Assembly: GCA_016716135.1 (NCBI GenBank)
Contig: JADJWX010000028.1
Location: forward strand, 62,001 to 126,000
From: Lewinellaceae bacterium
Lineage (GTDB): Bacteria; Bacteroidota; Bacteroidia; Chitinophagales; Saprospiraceae
Direction of reading: 5' to 3'
DNA length: 64,000 nucleotides
Of this stretch, positions 17,384-26,005 are shown piece by piece. The stretch's first letter is position 1. Each line of letters begins with the position of its first letter. The position numbers and the translations under genes are program-made. Under the pieces are notes generated by a model. It had not been told where the DNA came from and did no database searches. It was given only the letters and a program-made list of their open reading frames with translations.

Positions 17384-17466
17384 ATCAAAATTGGCCATTT
17401 CAACGCTGGGTTCCTCAGGACGTTGCCAATTCGCATGCCATCGTTCTGCCCCCCGTTAGTCCGGCT

Positions 17467-18528
17467 CTATAATTCTTGCGTCCCACACACTTTCCCGGCA
17501 CCTTCGACCAACGCATTTTCTTCCATCCAGTGATCATTAAAAATAGTGCTCAAATAATTCTTCCCCGAGTCGGGAAGCAACAGCACCATGACGGCATTTT
17601 CATCCAATTGTCTCCCTGCTTTTAACGCCCCTGCAATAACCGCCCCTGCCGAAGAGCCGACCATCCATGCCTCTTTTTGGGCAGCTTGCCGGGCCATCGC
17701 ATAGGCTTCTTTATCTGAAATGGTGATAATTTCATCAATCAATGCGAGATCAATTGTGTCGGGCAAAAAATCCTGTCCAATACCTTCGATTTTATAAGCC
17801 TTCGCTATGCCGTTTGTTCCGTCGTACAAATGGCGGTAAAGCGAGCCCTGGGCATCAATACCAATAATTTTTATAGCCGGATTTCGCTCTTTCAGGTATC
17901 GTGCCGTGCCCGTGATCGTTCCGCCTGTGCCCATCCCTGCAACAAAATGTGTGATTTGCCCATTGGTGTCCCGCCAGATTTCAGGAGCGGTTGTCTCGTA
18001 ATGCGCCATTGGGTTGTTTTCATTGGCATACTGGTTGGGTGAAAAAGAATTGGGAATTTCTTCCGTCAACCGTTCCGCAACTTTGTAATAACTTCTTGGA
18101 TCGTCGGGATCGACGCCGCAGGGGCAAACGACGATTTCCGCCCCGTACCCTTTGAGGATATTCCGTTTTTCCCGGCAAACTTTGGCGTTCATCGTAAAAA
18201 TGACCTTGTAACCTTTTACCACGGCGGCTTGCGCCAAGCCAATGCCTGTGTTGCCTGAAGTGGGTTCTACGATTGTTCCACCCGGCCTGAGCAGCCCCAG
18301 CCGTTCGGCGGCTTCGATCATTCGGATGCCAATGCGGTCTTTGCTACTGCCTCCCGGATTGAAAAATTCCATCTTGCCCAACATCAATGGCCGCAAGCCT
18401 TTGTTGAGGCGATGCATCTTTATTAAAGGGGTATTGCCGATGGTTTCTAAAATACTGTTTTGGTATTTGATTCCGGGTCGCTTAGCCGGCATATCCGGGT
18501 AGGCCAACATGGTCGTATTTGTGCTCAT
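17467..18528 (-). CDS. PLP-dependent cysteine synthase/cystathionine beta-synthase-like enzyme
   Basis: This 353-residue fold-type II PLP enzyme has the PLP lysine Lys63 in NPGGSSKDRIG, the substrate loop EPTSGNTGIG at 88-97 and the phosphate-binding GTGGTITGTARY at 201-211. It resembles the catalytic core of cystathionine beta-synthase more than CysK (FFNPGGSSKDRIGIRMIEAA) but has no CBS domains. Such enzymes exchange the beta-substituent of serine derivatives, making cysteine, cystathionine or diaminopropionate. It is the last gene of a minus-strand group after an ATP-grasp ligase and a class V aminotransferase-like enzyme, so a role in making an unusual amino acid for ligation is plausible. 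Confidence 0.88.
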   Translation of the reverse strand: MSTNTTMLAYPDMPAKRPGIKYQNSILETIGNTPLIKMHRLNKGLRPLMLGKMEFFNPGGSSKDRIGIRMIEAAERLGLLRPGGTIVEPTSGNTGIGLAQAAVVKGYKVIFTMNAKVCREKRNILKGYGAEIVVCPCGVDPDDPRSYYKVAERLTEEIPNSFSPNQYANENNPMAHYETTAPEIWRDTNGQITHFVAGMGTGGTITGTARYLKERNPAIKIIGIDAQGSLYRHLYDGTNGIAKAYKIEGIGQDFLPDTIDLALIDEIITISDKEAYAMARQAAQKEAWMVGSSAGAVIAGALKAGRQLDENAVMVLLLPDSGKNYLSTIFNDHWMEENALVEGAGKVCGTQEL

Positions 18529-18545
18529 CGTTTATTTTTTTTGAG

Positions 18546-19808
18546 TTAATCGAAAATCTTTTCCAAGGTCTCAATGCACTTGAATATTTCCGCTTCGGAA
18601 TTTAGAATGGAGGGTGTGAGGCAGGCATAAGCGTTTGATTGAGGCGCCGTTGTGCCGATAATGCGCGCTTCCTTCAACTTTTGGATAACCATCCGGGCAT
18701 CCATGCCTTTTACTTCAAAGCAGACAATGCCTGCCGAAAGCGCATTGGAAAATGGTGTGTGCACTTGGATGTGTGGAATATCCAGAAGCCCCGCTTTCAA
18801 TAAACTGTTCAAATAATGTGTCCGGTTTTGAATTTTCTCCTTGCCGATTTCAAGATGGTATTCAAATGCCTCTTTTAACGCCCAACGGTATTCAGCGGCG
18901 AAATAGCTGTCCGGGGTGAATTTTGAGAAAAAACTATCCCCTTTGGGCAAACCTACTCCCTCTGTTTCGGCAGTAAAACTGAAAGGAATGACCATTGGAT
19001 CGAGCACATCCCAGGCATCTTTTCTCCCAAATAAAATACCCGTCCCCCTCGGGCCAAACAGCCATTTGTGTGTGCCCGCAGTCAGAAAATCACAGCCCAA
19101 TTCTTCCATGGTGAAGTTTTCAACGCCCAACGCATGCACGGCATCCACACATAGATATATGCGCCCGGAGGGTGCTCGGGAGGCATTGAGTTTTTTAATG
19201 CCGGCAGCAATCTGTCGGACAGGCAGTTTTACGCCGGTTGCGGATTGCACATACGTGATCAGGACAAAGCGCGTTTCGGGCCGAACGGCATTTATCAGGT
19301 TTTCCGTCATTTCCCCGATACGCGCCGTTGCGGGATCTTGATAAAGGTCAATTTTCCGCAAGCGCGCCTTGCTCCGCTTTACGATCAACTCCAAAGAAGT
19401 GGAACAGTTGCAATGGCTGGTTGCCAATACCTCATCGCCTGCGTTTAATTTCAGCCCAAAATGCAATAGGCCCAGGCCCATTGTCGCGCTGTCTGTCAGG
19501 GCGATTTCATCTGCCTCGCATTGCAGATAATTTGCAGCGGCTTCTGCGACGTTCCGGTTATTGATCGCGCAGTTCGCTTTTACATAATGGGCGAAGCTGT
19601 CGTCCAGTTGTTTTCTATAATAATCAATTGCATTTTGGACCTTTTGGGGACAGGCCGAAAGAAATGTTTGTGCAACGTGAATCCAGTCGTTTGGAAGGCA
19701 AAACTGGGAGCGCACGCGCTCCCAGTGCTTAATATCCGGCGAATGGAGGGGGGTGTCATGTACGGCATTGTATTGCAATACACTAAGAATGTCTAAATGT
19801 CGAAACAT
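18546..19808 (-). CDS. class V aminotransferase / isopenicillin N epimerase-like PLP enzyme
   Basis: This 420-residue enzyme belongs to the class V PLP family. The PLP lysine is Lys248 in AGTHKWLFGPRGTG, the ring-nitrogen aspartate is Asp222 in LCVDAVHALG, and a stacking His132 is present but in the unusual context TSHCNCSTSLE, where relatives usually have aromatic and acidic residues after the His. Relatives include isopenicillin N epimerase, cysteine desulfurases and C-S lyases, so the reaction is not fixed by sequence. It lies 17 bases upstream of the CBS-like gene. A perfect palindrome (19703-19726) lies within codons for residues of about 28-35, suggesting repeat DNA inside the coding region. 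Confidence 0.85.
   Translation of the reverse strand: MFRHLDILSVLQYNAVHDTPLHSPDIKHWERVRSQFCLPNDWIHVAQTFLSACPQKVQNAIDYYRKQLDDSFAHYVKANCAINNRNVAEAAANYLQCEADEIALTDSATMGLGLLHFGLKLNAGDEVLATSHCNCSTSLELIVKRSKARLRKIDLYQDPATARIGEMTENLINAVRPETRFVLITYVQSATGVKLPVRQIAAGIKKLNASRAPSGRIYLCVDAVHALGVENFTMEELGCDFLTAGTHKWLFGPRGTGILFGRKDAWDVLDPMVIPFSFTAETEGVGLPKGDSFFSKFTPDSYFAAEYRWALKEAFEYHLEIGKEKIQNRTHYLNSLLKAGLLDIPHIQVHTPFSNALSAGIVCFEVKGMDARMVIQKLKEARIIGTTAPQSNAYACLTPSILNSEAEIFKCIETLEKIFD
19703..19726. repeat. 24-base palindrome inside the class V PLP gene
   Basis: Arms of 11 bases (ACTGGGAGCGC and its reverse complement) flank two central bases. It falls in the N-terminal coding region of the PLP enzyme and is probably a REP-type repeat that has become part of the frame. 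Confidence 0.6.
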
Positions 19809-19917
19809 GATGTTTTTTATTAAAAATTCAGATGTCTCACGTTCCCGGTTTATGACGTTCTGATTTCAAGATTGGACATACGGTGCGTATCTGTTTCAGA
19901 CACCACCAGGCAGGGTG

Positions 19918-20949
19918 TTACTCAAGCACTACCGTTTGTTTCAGGCCAGTTTTAATAGATGCTATAATCGATTGGTGCATGCCGTAGTACCGCATCTTAT
20001 CGGTACCCTGGGCATTCCACACGACTCCGGGCATGGTGTTCAACTCATAAACCCAGAGTTTGCCGCTCCGGCCTACGCCTACGTCCACACTGTAATACCG
20101 GGGCATATATTGACTTAGCGACCGGTCCACTTCATGAGCGACTTCCCTGAAGCGGTCCGGCAGTTCGTGGAGTTGGAAATAAGCAATTGTTCCGCCATGC
20201 GACTGATTGCAGATGAAATTGTTGGCCGGTGCTACCCGGATGAAGAAATCCATGATCGTCCCGTTGTGAATGAGCATTCGCAGATCGTGCCTGCCTTTGA
20301 TGCCCAGCTCCGGGATTCCGGAATCTGATTCCAGAAGAGGTTGGACAATATAATCTTCCATATTCCGGACGCGGGCCGAATCCACCTCCAAAAAATCAAT
20401 CACCTCGATGCCTTTGCCCCGTTCGCCGTACCGGGGTTTTAATATAATCTTGTCGGTTCGGAGGTCCTGATGGTTGGAGGCTTCTAAAAGTTGTGTGCCG
20501 AGGTTCTGTTCCGATGTGTTAAATGTGGGCGGGATAAGATCCGGCAAAAGATTACAGGTCAGCACTTTATCGGTTAACGTATCACTCATTTCCAGGTGGT
20601 TGATGCAAAATACGCTGTGCTTTACCAACAGGTTTCTCAATTCATTTGCTTTGGGGAAGTTTTGCGGCAGGTCGGCATAGGCGACGCTAATTTCCGAGGC
20701 GGGAAGTTCCACCATGTTCCACCTGCCGTCCTGGAAGCCCCAGGAAAGTACGGCAGAATCGTTTACCGTATTGGCAAAATGGGCAATGAACAGGTTGATG
20801 GCTTGTTGCTCGCAGAGTTGGCTGATGTGCTCGTAGGTCGCATTTTCATTTTCCTTGTTAAACGGTTTGGCTTGTGGCGTTTGACTGGCAAGCGTTACGA
20901 TCAACAGCACGTTGGGGTGCCCGTTCATAGATTTAGCTGAATAATTCAT
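19918..20949 (-). CDS. ATP-grasp family ligase (glutathione synthetase/RimK-like)
   Basis: This 343-residue protein has an ATP-grasp fold in the C-terminal two thirds: the ATP-binding KIILKPRYGERGKGIEV at residues 167-183, the hinge strand YIVQPLLES at 200-208, HDLRMLIHNGTIMDFFIRV at 221-239, and the metal-binding ELNTMPGV at 302-309. The N-terminal 120 residues have the form of a pre-ATP-grasp domain. Such enzymes join a carboxylate to an amine via acyl-phosphate. It is the first gene of an operon followed by two PLP enzymes, which could supply its amino substrate. No product can be named. Confidence 0.82.
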   Translation of the reverse strand: MNYSAKSMNGHPNVLLIVTLASQTPQAKPFNKENENATYEHISQLCEQQAINLFIAHFANTVNDSAVLSWGFQDGRWNMVELPASEISVAYADLPQNFPKANELRNLLVKHSVFCINHLEMSDTLTDKVLTCNLLPDLIPPTFNTSEQNLGTQLLEASNHQDLRTDKIILKPRYGERGKGIEVIDFLEVDSARVRNMEDYIVQPLLESDSGIPELGIKGRHDLRMLIHNGTIMDFFIRVAPANNFICNQSHGGTIAYFQLHELPDRFREVAHEVDRSLSQYMPRYYSVDVGVGRSGKLWVYELNTMPGVVWNAQGTDKMRYYGMHQSIIASIKTGLKQTVVLE

Positions 20950-21477
20950 ATTGGTCTGTTTTAAAAATCGCTGTACTTGGAATTGGTTTTTAAATCAACA
21001 GTGCAAAAATGGGGTGCATGGAGCACGACCATTTACCCCTGCGTTTCAAAAGTTTGACATTTCATTCCAATTCGTATTCCCCCTCAAAAACAGACCGGAA
21101 AAAGCGCTGAAACCAGTGGTCGCAAGTGTGTTACGCCTGGCTGCGCACACAGGGAATTTGTCGGTACAAGCCGAAGAATTCGCTCTTTGCACTTTCTGTA
21201 AACAGGTTGGGATAGGAGGGGGGGCAGGGCAAACGCATCAAAAATGTTCAATAATTGCCTGATGCCCACAAAAAAAACGGCCCGGCGGGCCGACATCTCG
21301 GTAGCAATTGTGACCAGTCCTGTTTACCGTGGCCCAGCGGGCCACTATTGGGCATATAATAATCGTGTAATACCGGCCCGCTGGGCCGGAAACTGCCAAT
21401 CATTGGGCCAATACTACCGAGATGCCGCCCCATCCGGGGCGATTTTGAGGCGTTTGCCCTGGGAAGGGGGGAGACGA
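20950..21477. other. intergenic region with structured repeat, no gene seen
   Basis: This gap of about 530 bases separates the hybrid regulator from the ATP-grasp operon. Its right half holds the multi-hairpin element at 21278-21424. Short frames on the plus strand here have no protein-like features. A promoter for the ATP-grasp operon should lie near 20960-21050 but no clear TAnnTTTG box was found. Confidence 0.5.
21278..21424. repeat. clustered palindromes enclosed by an 11-bp inverted repeat
   Basis: Three GC-rich palindromes, at 21278-21292, 21329-21344 and 21373-21389, all use the core GGCCC-GC-GGGCC. The last two are enclosed by outer arms CATCTCGGTAG (21294-21304) and CTACCGAGATG (21414-21424). 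The layout resembles a bacterial interspersed mosaic (REP/BIME-type) element and could fold as a multi-branched RNA. Confidence 0.7.
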
Positions 21478-22947
21478 TCAGTTCATCTCGTTTTTCAGAT
21501 CAGAAGGCGATCTGCCGTAAACTTTTTTAAACGTTCTGGAAAAATGGCTCAAGGAAGAAAACCCTGTTTCAAAAGTGATTTCGGAGAGGTTGAGCCGGCC
21601 TTCCTGAATCAGGTCGTAGGCTACTCCCAGCCGTACAGATCGAATAAAATCGCTGATCCCCTGATCGGTCAGCGCTTTGAGTTTGCGATAAAGCGACATC
21701 CGGCTCACGCCAAAATGTTTGCAGATTGATTTCTCGTTAAGGTCAACGACATCAAGGTTTTCGGAGATGAATTTTTTCAGATCCGCGATGAAGGCATCTT
21801 CTGTTTCAAATTGCCCGTCTTCAGGTGGTTGGAAGTTGATTGCCCCGGCATATCGCGCCCGCAACAATTGGCGTATTTCGATCAGTTTTTGGATACGCAA
21901 TACCAGCTCCTGCGGGCTGAACGGTTTGGACAGGTAGGCATCCGCTCCCCTTTGGATGCCTTGTAAACGGCTTTCCAGAGAGGCTTTCGCCGTCAATAAA
22001 ATAATGGGAATATGGGAGGTCATCAGATTGGCACGAATCGTTTGAACGACTTCAAAGCCGTTCTTCTTTGGCATCATCACGTCGGAGATAATCAGGTCGG
22101 GCACATGGGCCAATGCCTGATCGATTCCTTTTTGCCCGTCTTCCGCTTCCAGAATTTGGTATTTGGTTTCATCCAGACATTGCCGGATGTACGCCCGCAT
22201 TTCATCATTGTCCTCGATGAGCAACAAGGTCAGTTTTTCGTTTGCCGTATTTGAACGTGCCGCCGGCAAAACAGTTACTTCGGCAGGAGCAGGCACTGCG
22301 ACAGCCTTTCCCAATTCAGGCAGAAGAAGGTCTTCTTCCGAAACGGTATTTTGCACAGGCGATTCATCGCTGACTACGGGAAGCTCTATTTTAAAGGCAG
22401 TACCGAGCCCGGGTTTACTTTTTACGGAAATTGATCCGTCTTGCAATTCTACCAGTTCTTTGACCAACGACAGCCCAATCCCCGTGCCTCCCTGTACCCG
22501 GGTGAAAGAAGCGTCCACTTGATAAAAACGGTCGAAAATCCGGCTCATTTCCGCTTTATTCATGCCAATACCCGTGTCCTTAACCTCCAGTTGGATGCAT
22601 TCGGTTTCTCCTCTTTTTACGTTGTTCAACCGTACCCCGATCACCCCTTTGTCGGGTGTGAATTTGATGGCGTTCGATACCAGGTTGTAGATGATCTTGT
22701 TCCATTTGTTCTTGTCAAATTGTGTTTTCCAATCGCCAAGTTCAGTGCTGAAATGTAATTTTTGTGCCTTCTTTTCCGCCAGGGGCTGGAATCGGTGTAT
22801 GAGTTCACTGGTATAACTGACAATGTCGCCGTGGGTCACTTCAACCCGCATATGCCCTCCTTCGAGTTTGGACAGGTCGAGCATTTGGTTGATCAGCGTG
22901 AGTAATTGTTTGGCATTTTTGAAAACACCAAACAACTGCTGACGCAC
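21478..22947 (-). CDS. hybrid two-component regulator, C-terminal part (kinase end, receiver, AraC domain)
   Basis: This frame carries the second half of a hybrid two-component system protein. It opens within the dimerisation helix (VRQQLFGVFKNAKQLL), then has an HATPase domain (KDTGIGMNKAEMSRIF, GGTGIGLSLVKELV), a receiver domain (LLIEDNDEMRAYI, phospho-acceptor in LIISDVMMPKKNGF, TAKASLESR, LSKPFSPQEL) and an AraC-type double helix-turn-helix (ICKHFGVSRMSLYRKL, TGFSSLSHFSRTFKKVYG). The marked start (GTG 22947) is probably not real: the reading continues from the upstream frame if one A is added to a seven-A run at 22960-22966. As HTCS proteins often control neighbouring operons, the ATP-grasp/PLP operon downstream is a possible target. 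Confidence 0.85.
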   Translation of the reverse strand: MRQQLFGVFKNAKQLLTLINQMLDLSKLEGGHMRVEVTHGDIVSYTSELIHRFQPLAEKKAQKLHFSTELGDWKTQFDKNKWNKIIYNLVSNAIKFTPDKGVIGVRLNNVKRGETECIQLEVKDTGIGMNKAEMSRIFDRFYQVDASFTRVQGGTGIGLSLVKELVELQDGSISVKSKPGLGTAFKIELPVVSDESPVQNTVSEEDLLLPELGKAVAVPAPAEVTVLPAARSNTANEKLTLLLIEDNDEMRAYIRQCLDETKYQILEAEDGQKGIDQALAHVPDLIISDVMMPKKNGFEVVQTIRANLMTSHIPIILLTAKASLESRLQGIQRGADAYLSKPFSPQELVLRIQKLIEIRQLLRARYAGAINFQPPEDGQFETEDAFIADLKKFISENLDVVDLNEKSICKHFGVSRMSLYRKLKALTDQGISDFIRSVRLGVAYDLIQEGRLNLSEITFETGFSSLSHFSRTFKKVYGRSPSDLKNEMN

Positions 22948-25703
22948 CGGGAGGCTTTCTTTTTTTCAAGCAACTGCTCCAACGGCCCGATGATGAGCGT
23001 CAGCGGTGTGCGAAACTCGTGGGTGATATTGGAAAAGAAGCGGGTTTTCGCTTTGTCCAGTTCCTGAAGCGCCTCGGCCTGGGCGGCGATGGTTTGTTTG
23101 TCTGCTTCCATCTGCCGGTATTGTTCTTCCAATTGCCGGGTGCGTTTCTGAACCTCGACTTCGAGCCGCGCTTTCCCTTTTTTCAGCTCCGTTATCCGCC
23201 ACTGCACGGCGGCAAGAATGCCGCCCAGCAGCAGTAGCAGCAGCAGCATGATAAACCACCAGCGCAGGTAAAATGGTCGCACGACGTGAACAGGAAGCGA
23301 TAATTCCTGTTCCGACCAGCCGCGACTGTTATTTCGGCCCCGAATTCTCAACGTATAATTGCCGTATGGCAAATGGGTGATGCGTATAAAATTTTCATCG
23401 ATGTAATTCCAGTTATCACTATAGCCTTCAATCTGGTAAGCATAACGATGTTGCCCGACTTTGTCATGGTCCAGCAAGGCAAAGTGCAGTTCAAGGAATT
23501 TATCGCCGGGATTGATCCGTATAGTATTTGACTCCCGGAGCAGTTGGGTCTTATCCGTCAATTTATCGGCACTGCCCTCCAGTACAAAACAGCCGATGAA
23601 TGCCATCGGGGTGGCGGAAATATCATCTGCGGTAAACACCGCGGGATCCAGCGCGATCAGCCCGCCTAAACCGCCGAAGTAAAGTGTTCCGTCTTTTGCC
23701 TGGTAATGCGCGGCAAAGTTGAATTCGTTGTGCGGCAGGCCATCTTCCCGCGTAAATGTCTGGAGGTTGAACGATGTTTTATCCATACGCATCAGCCCTT
23801 TATCGCTGGGGATCCAGAGCTTGCCGTATTTGTCCTCATACACGGCGTAGGTAAAATTGTCCGACAGGCCATCTTCCGTGGTAAACTGACGATACCGCTC
23901 TGCCGGCTTTCGGTAGCGCCCACCTTTTTCATCGATTGACGGAAGCGGCCAGCGGATAATGCCGCCACCTTTGGTCGCCAGCCAGAATACGCCGTCTTTG
24001 TCTTCGTAAATATGCCGGATGTAATTGAATGGCAAATCGCCGCCCGATTTGTTAAAGTGCAGGGTACCCCCCATTGCTGTTTTCACCAAAAAGATTCCCT
24101 TGTCGGTAGCCAGCCAATACCCTGCGCCGTTTTTATGGATAAAATTGACCGCGCTGGATTCCAGCAAACTATCGGTAGCGCTTTCAATGGGCCCTTCATT
24201 AAAGGGCAGAATCTTTTTTTGCCGCAAATCCAGGTAAGCGAGCCCCGGGTGCATGCCGACCAGAAACCTTTTTGGATCATTTGTTTTCGCCAGGGAGAGC
24301 ACGAGGGATTTATTTGGATTCAAAGGGGGGTAATTGGTTACTTTTTTTGTTCGCAAATCCAGGTCACACCCTGTGGAGGGGCCTCCCCCGTATGTACTTG
24401 CCCAAACCGTACTATCCGAATACAGCAAGGCATAGGCAAAGACCGGGTCGGATAGTTTCCGGCATTGTTGCGTTTTTTTATTCCATTGGAGTATGTGGGA
24501 ATTCAGAAAATAGAGGTTGCCCAGCTCGTCCTCCGTAATGCTTCTGCAATCGGAAAGTTTATCGTCTTTGCGGTGAATCAGTTTAAAAGGATTTTCCCTT
24601 ACACTTACTTTTACCACTCCGGTAGGAGAAGCCAGCCACAATCTATTACCATGTTCGTAACAGCTGCTGAAACCGACATTTGTATTTGGGGGCAGTAGGG
24701 TGTTATAGTTGAAAAGCCAGTTGCCTTGAGCATCGAAAAGATGGAGTTGCTCGCCAATTCGCGCAAACCAGAAGCCATTTTGATGGAAACGTAGAAAAGG
24801 CGCCTTTTCATTTAAAACTACAGGCCGGCCGTCGCGCTTCAGCACCAGGGGCCTCAACGCGCCGTTTTGGTTTTTTTCCCAAATGGAAATATTCAGGTTG
24901 GCAGTATTCCTGACGGATATCCGGATAGCCTGATCTTGTCCGGTGTAAACCCCGATAATCTGGCTCGGTAATTCCGTTTTTTCCAAAACATTCCCCAGGG
25001 TATCAATAGTCATAAGGTGACGCCCCCGAGCCAGCCAGATGTTTTCTTTTTGATCAATGGTAATATGTGAAAAAAAGGCGCCCTCCTGTTGAAAGACTTT
25101 TTTAAACCGGTTGTTTGCATAAAGAAACAATGCCCCCTTTTTGGTATGGATCCAAAGCCGGTTTTGAGGATCATGGACGCGCGGCAGACAAATTTCATTT
25201 ACGCGAAAAGGAAGGTTTCCGAAAAAAAAAGTGTCAAGCGGGACCGCCTGTTCGGTTACAGGGTCAAAAATATCTACTGCGTTGATGGTGTTCGGAGAAG
25301 GTGTCAAAAAATAGCCCCCCCGGTAAAACAACCACAGTTTACCGCTCGCATCTTCATTTATCTGCGTACTAGCCCCATCATATTGCAAGGCATTTTTCTC
25401 CCGGGTAAACAATTTGAAATTGTAGCCGTCGTACCTGTTCAGGCCATAAGCCGTTCCGATCCATATAAAGCCCTGTTTATCTTTATAAATTGATGTGGCT
25501 GTTATATTAGCCAGCCCGTTTTCGGTGCTTAGTGCTTGAGCGTCGAAAAGATAGGATTGAGCGTTCAGCGTAACTGGTGAAGCTATCCAGACGGGTGTAA
25601 AAAATAAGCAGGCAAAAAGCCGGTAATAATACAAGCCGCCTTTTTCAGCCAGGTTTGCCAGAAGAATTAATAGTTTTTGGATGGAGGATATAGAAAGCGG
25701 CAT
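22893..25703 (-). CDS. hybrid two-component regulator, N-terminal part (beta-propeller sensor, Y_Y_Y, TM, HisKA)
   Basis: This 936-residue frame carries the sensor half. After an N-terminal signal/membrane segment it has two-component-regulator propeller repeats (TENGLANITATSIYKDKQGFI, IGTAYGLNRYDGYNF-type units and later TEDGLSDNFTYAVYED), a Y_Y_Y domain (HRYAYQIEGYSDNW, LPYGNYTLRIRGRN), a membrane helix near residue 800 (WWFIMLLLLLLLGGILAAV), a coiled coil, and the HisKA box NITHEFRTPLTLIIGPLEQLL. The last 20 residues after LLEKKK are out of frame: the true continuation is the ORF ending at 21478. Together the two parts form a normal HTCS of about 1400 residues. In the gut genera these sense periplasmic oligosaccharides; the ligand here is unknown. 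Confidence 0.87.
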   Translation of the reverse strand: MPLSISSIQKLLILLANLAEKGGLYYYRLFACLFFTPVWIASPVTLNAQSYLFDAQALSTENGLANITATSIYKDKQGFIWIGTAYGLNRYDGYNFKLFTREKNALQYDGASTQINEDASGKLWLFYRGGYFLTPSPNTINAVDIFDPVTEQAVPLDTFFFGNLPFRVNEICLPRVHDPQNRLWIHTKKGALFLYANNRFKKVFQQEGAFFSHITIDQKENIWLARGRHLMTIDTLGNVLEKTELPSQIIGVYTGQDQAIRISVRNTANLNISIWEKNQNGALRPLVLKRDGRPVVLNEKAPFLRFHQNGFWFARIGEQLHLFDAQGNWLFNYNTLLPPNTNVGFSSCYEHGNRLWLASPTGVVKVSVRENPFKLIHRKDDKLSDCRSITEDELGNLYFLNSHILQWNKKTQQCRKLSDPVFAYALLYSDSTVWASTYGGGPSTGCDLDLRTKKVTNYPPLNPNKSLVLSLAKTNDPKRFLVGMHPGLAYLDLRQKKILPFNEGPIESATDSLLESSAVNFIHKNGAGYWLATDKGIFLVKTAMGGTLHFNKSGGDLPFNYIRHIYEDKDGVFWLATKGGGIIRWPLPSIDEKGGRYRKPAERYRQFTTEDGLSDNFTYAVYEDKYGKLWIPSDKGLMRMDKTSFNLQTFTREDGLPHNEFNFAAHYQAKDGTLYFGGLGGLIALDPAVFTADDISATPMAFIGCFVLEGSADKLTDKTQLLRESNTIRINPGDKFLELHFALLDHDKVGQHRYAYQIEGYSDNWNYIDENFIRITHLPYGNYTLRIRGRNNSRGWSEQELSLPVHVVRPFYLRWWFIMLLLLLLLGGILAAVQWRITELKKGKARLEVEVQKRTRQLEEQYRQMEADKQTIAAQAEALQELDKAKTRFFSNITHEFRTPLTLIIGPLEQLLEKKKASRCVSSCLVFSKMPNNYSR
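22960..22966 (-). other. frameshift site in the hybrid regulator (A7 run)
   Basis: On the coding strand a run of seven A residues interrupts the kinase frame. Adding one A restores continuous protein: LEKKESLPVRQQLFGVFKNA. This is either a homopolymer sequencing error, a phase-variable tract, or a true mutation. Confidence 0.8.
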
Positions 25704-25712
25704 AGCAACGGA

Positions 25713-25934
25713 TTATCCGTGGTAAGTTAAGGCGGATTTTTGTCCCCACAACGAAGAAAAAATCTGTCTGGGATTGAAAAAAACGCCGGCAATGCAGCTA
25801 AATGGCAAACCACGATCGGTATCGTAAGTAATAACTGGTGCTGGGCGGAGCTGTGGAAAATGACCCGGAACCTGCCCGATGGAAAGCAGTGGGAGCAGGT
25901 TCCATAATAAACAGAAGATCAATCCCTTTGGCAT
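25713..25934 (-). pseudogene. remnant N-terminus of a second propeller-type regulator
   Basis: From an ATG at 25934 the frame gives a signal-peptide-like start (PKGLIFCLLWNLLPLLSIGQ) followed by ITYDTDRGLPFSCIAGVFFN, which resembles the first propeller repeat of two-component-regulator proteins (compare D-x-GL-x-x-x-x-I in the neighbour). It stops after 73 residues, ten bases before the intact regulator starts. I read it as a truncated or decayed copy; it could also be a short unrelated exported peptide. Confidence 0.35.
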
Positions 25935-26005
25935 GTAGGGATGAAGTTCGGGAAAATGGCGCAATTCCATTAAAAAAGGAGAGGAATTGCCGGTCATTCA
26001 ATAGT

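Noticed and set aside
20951..21262. 103-residue frame on the plus strand before the hairpin cluster
   Set aside because: No signal peptide, domain or plausible start; the composition looks like non-coding sequence.
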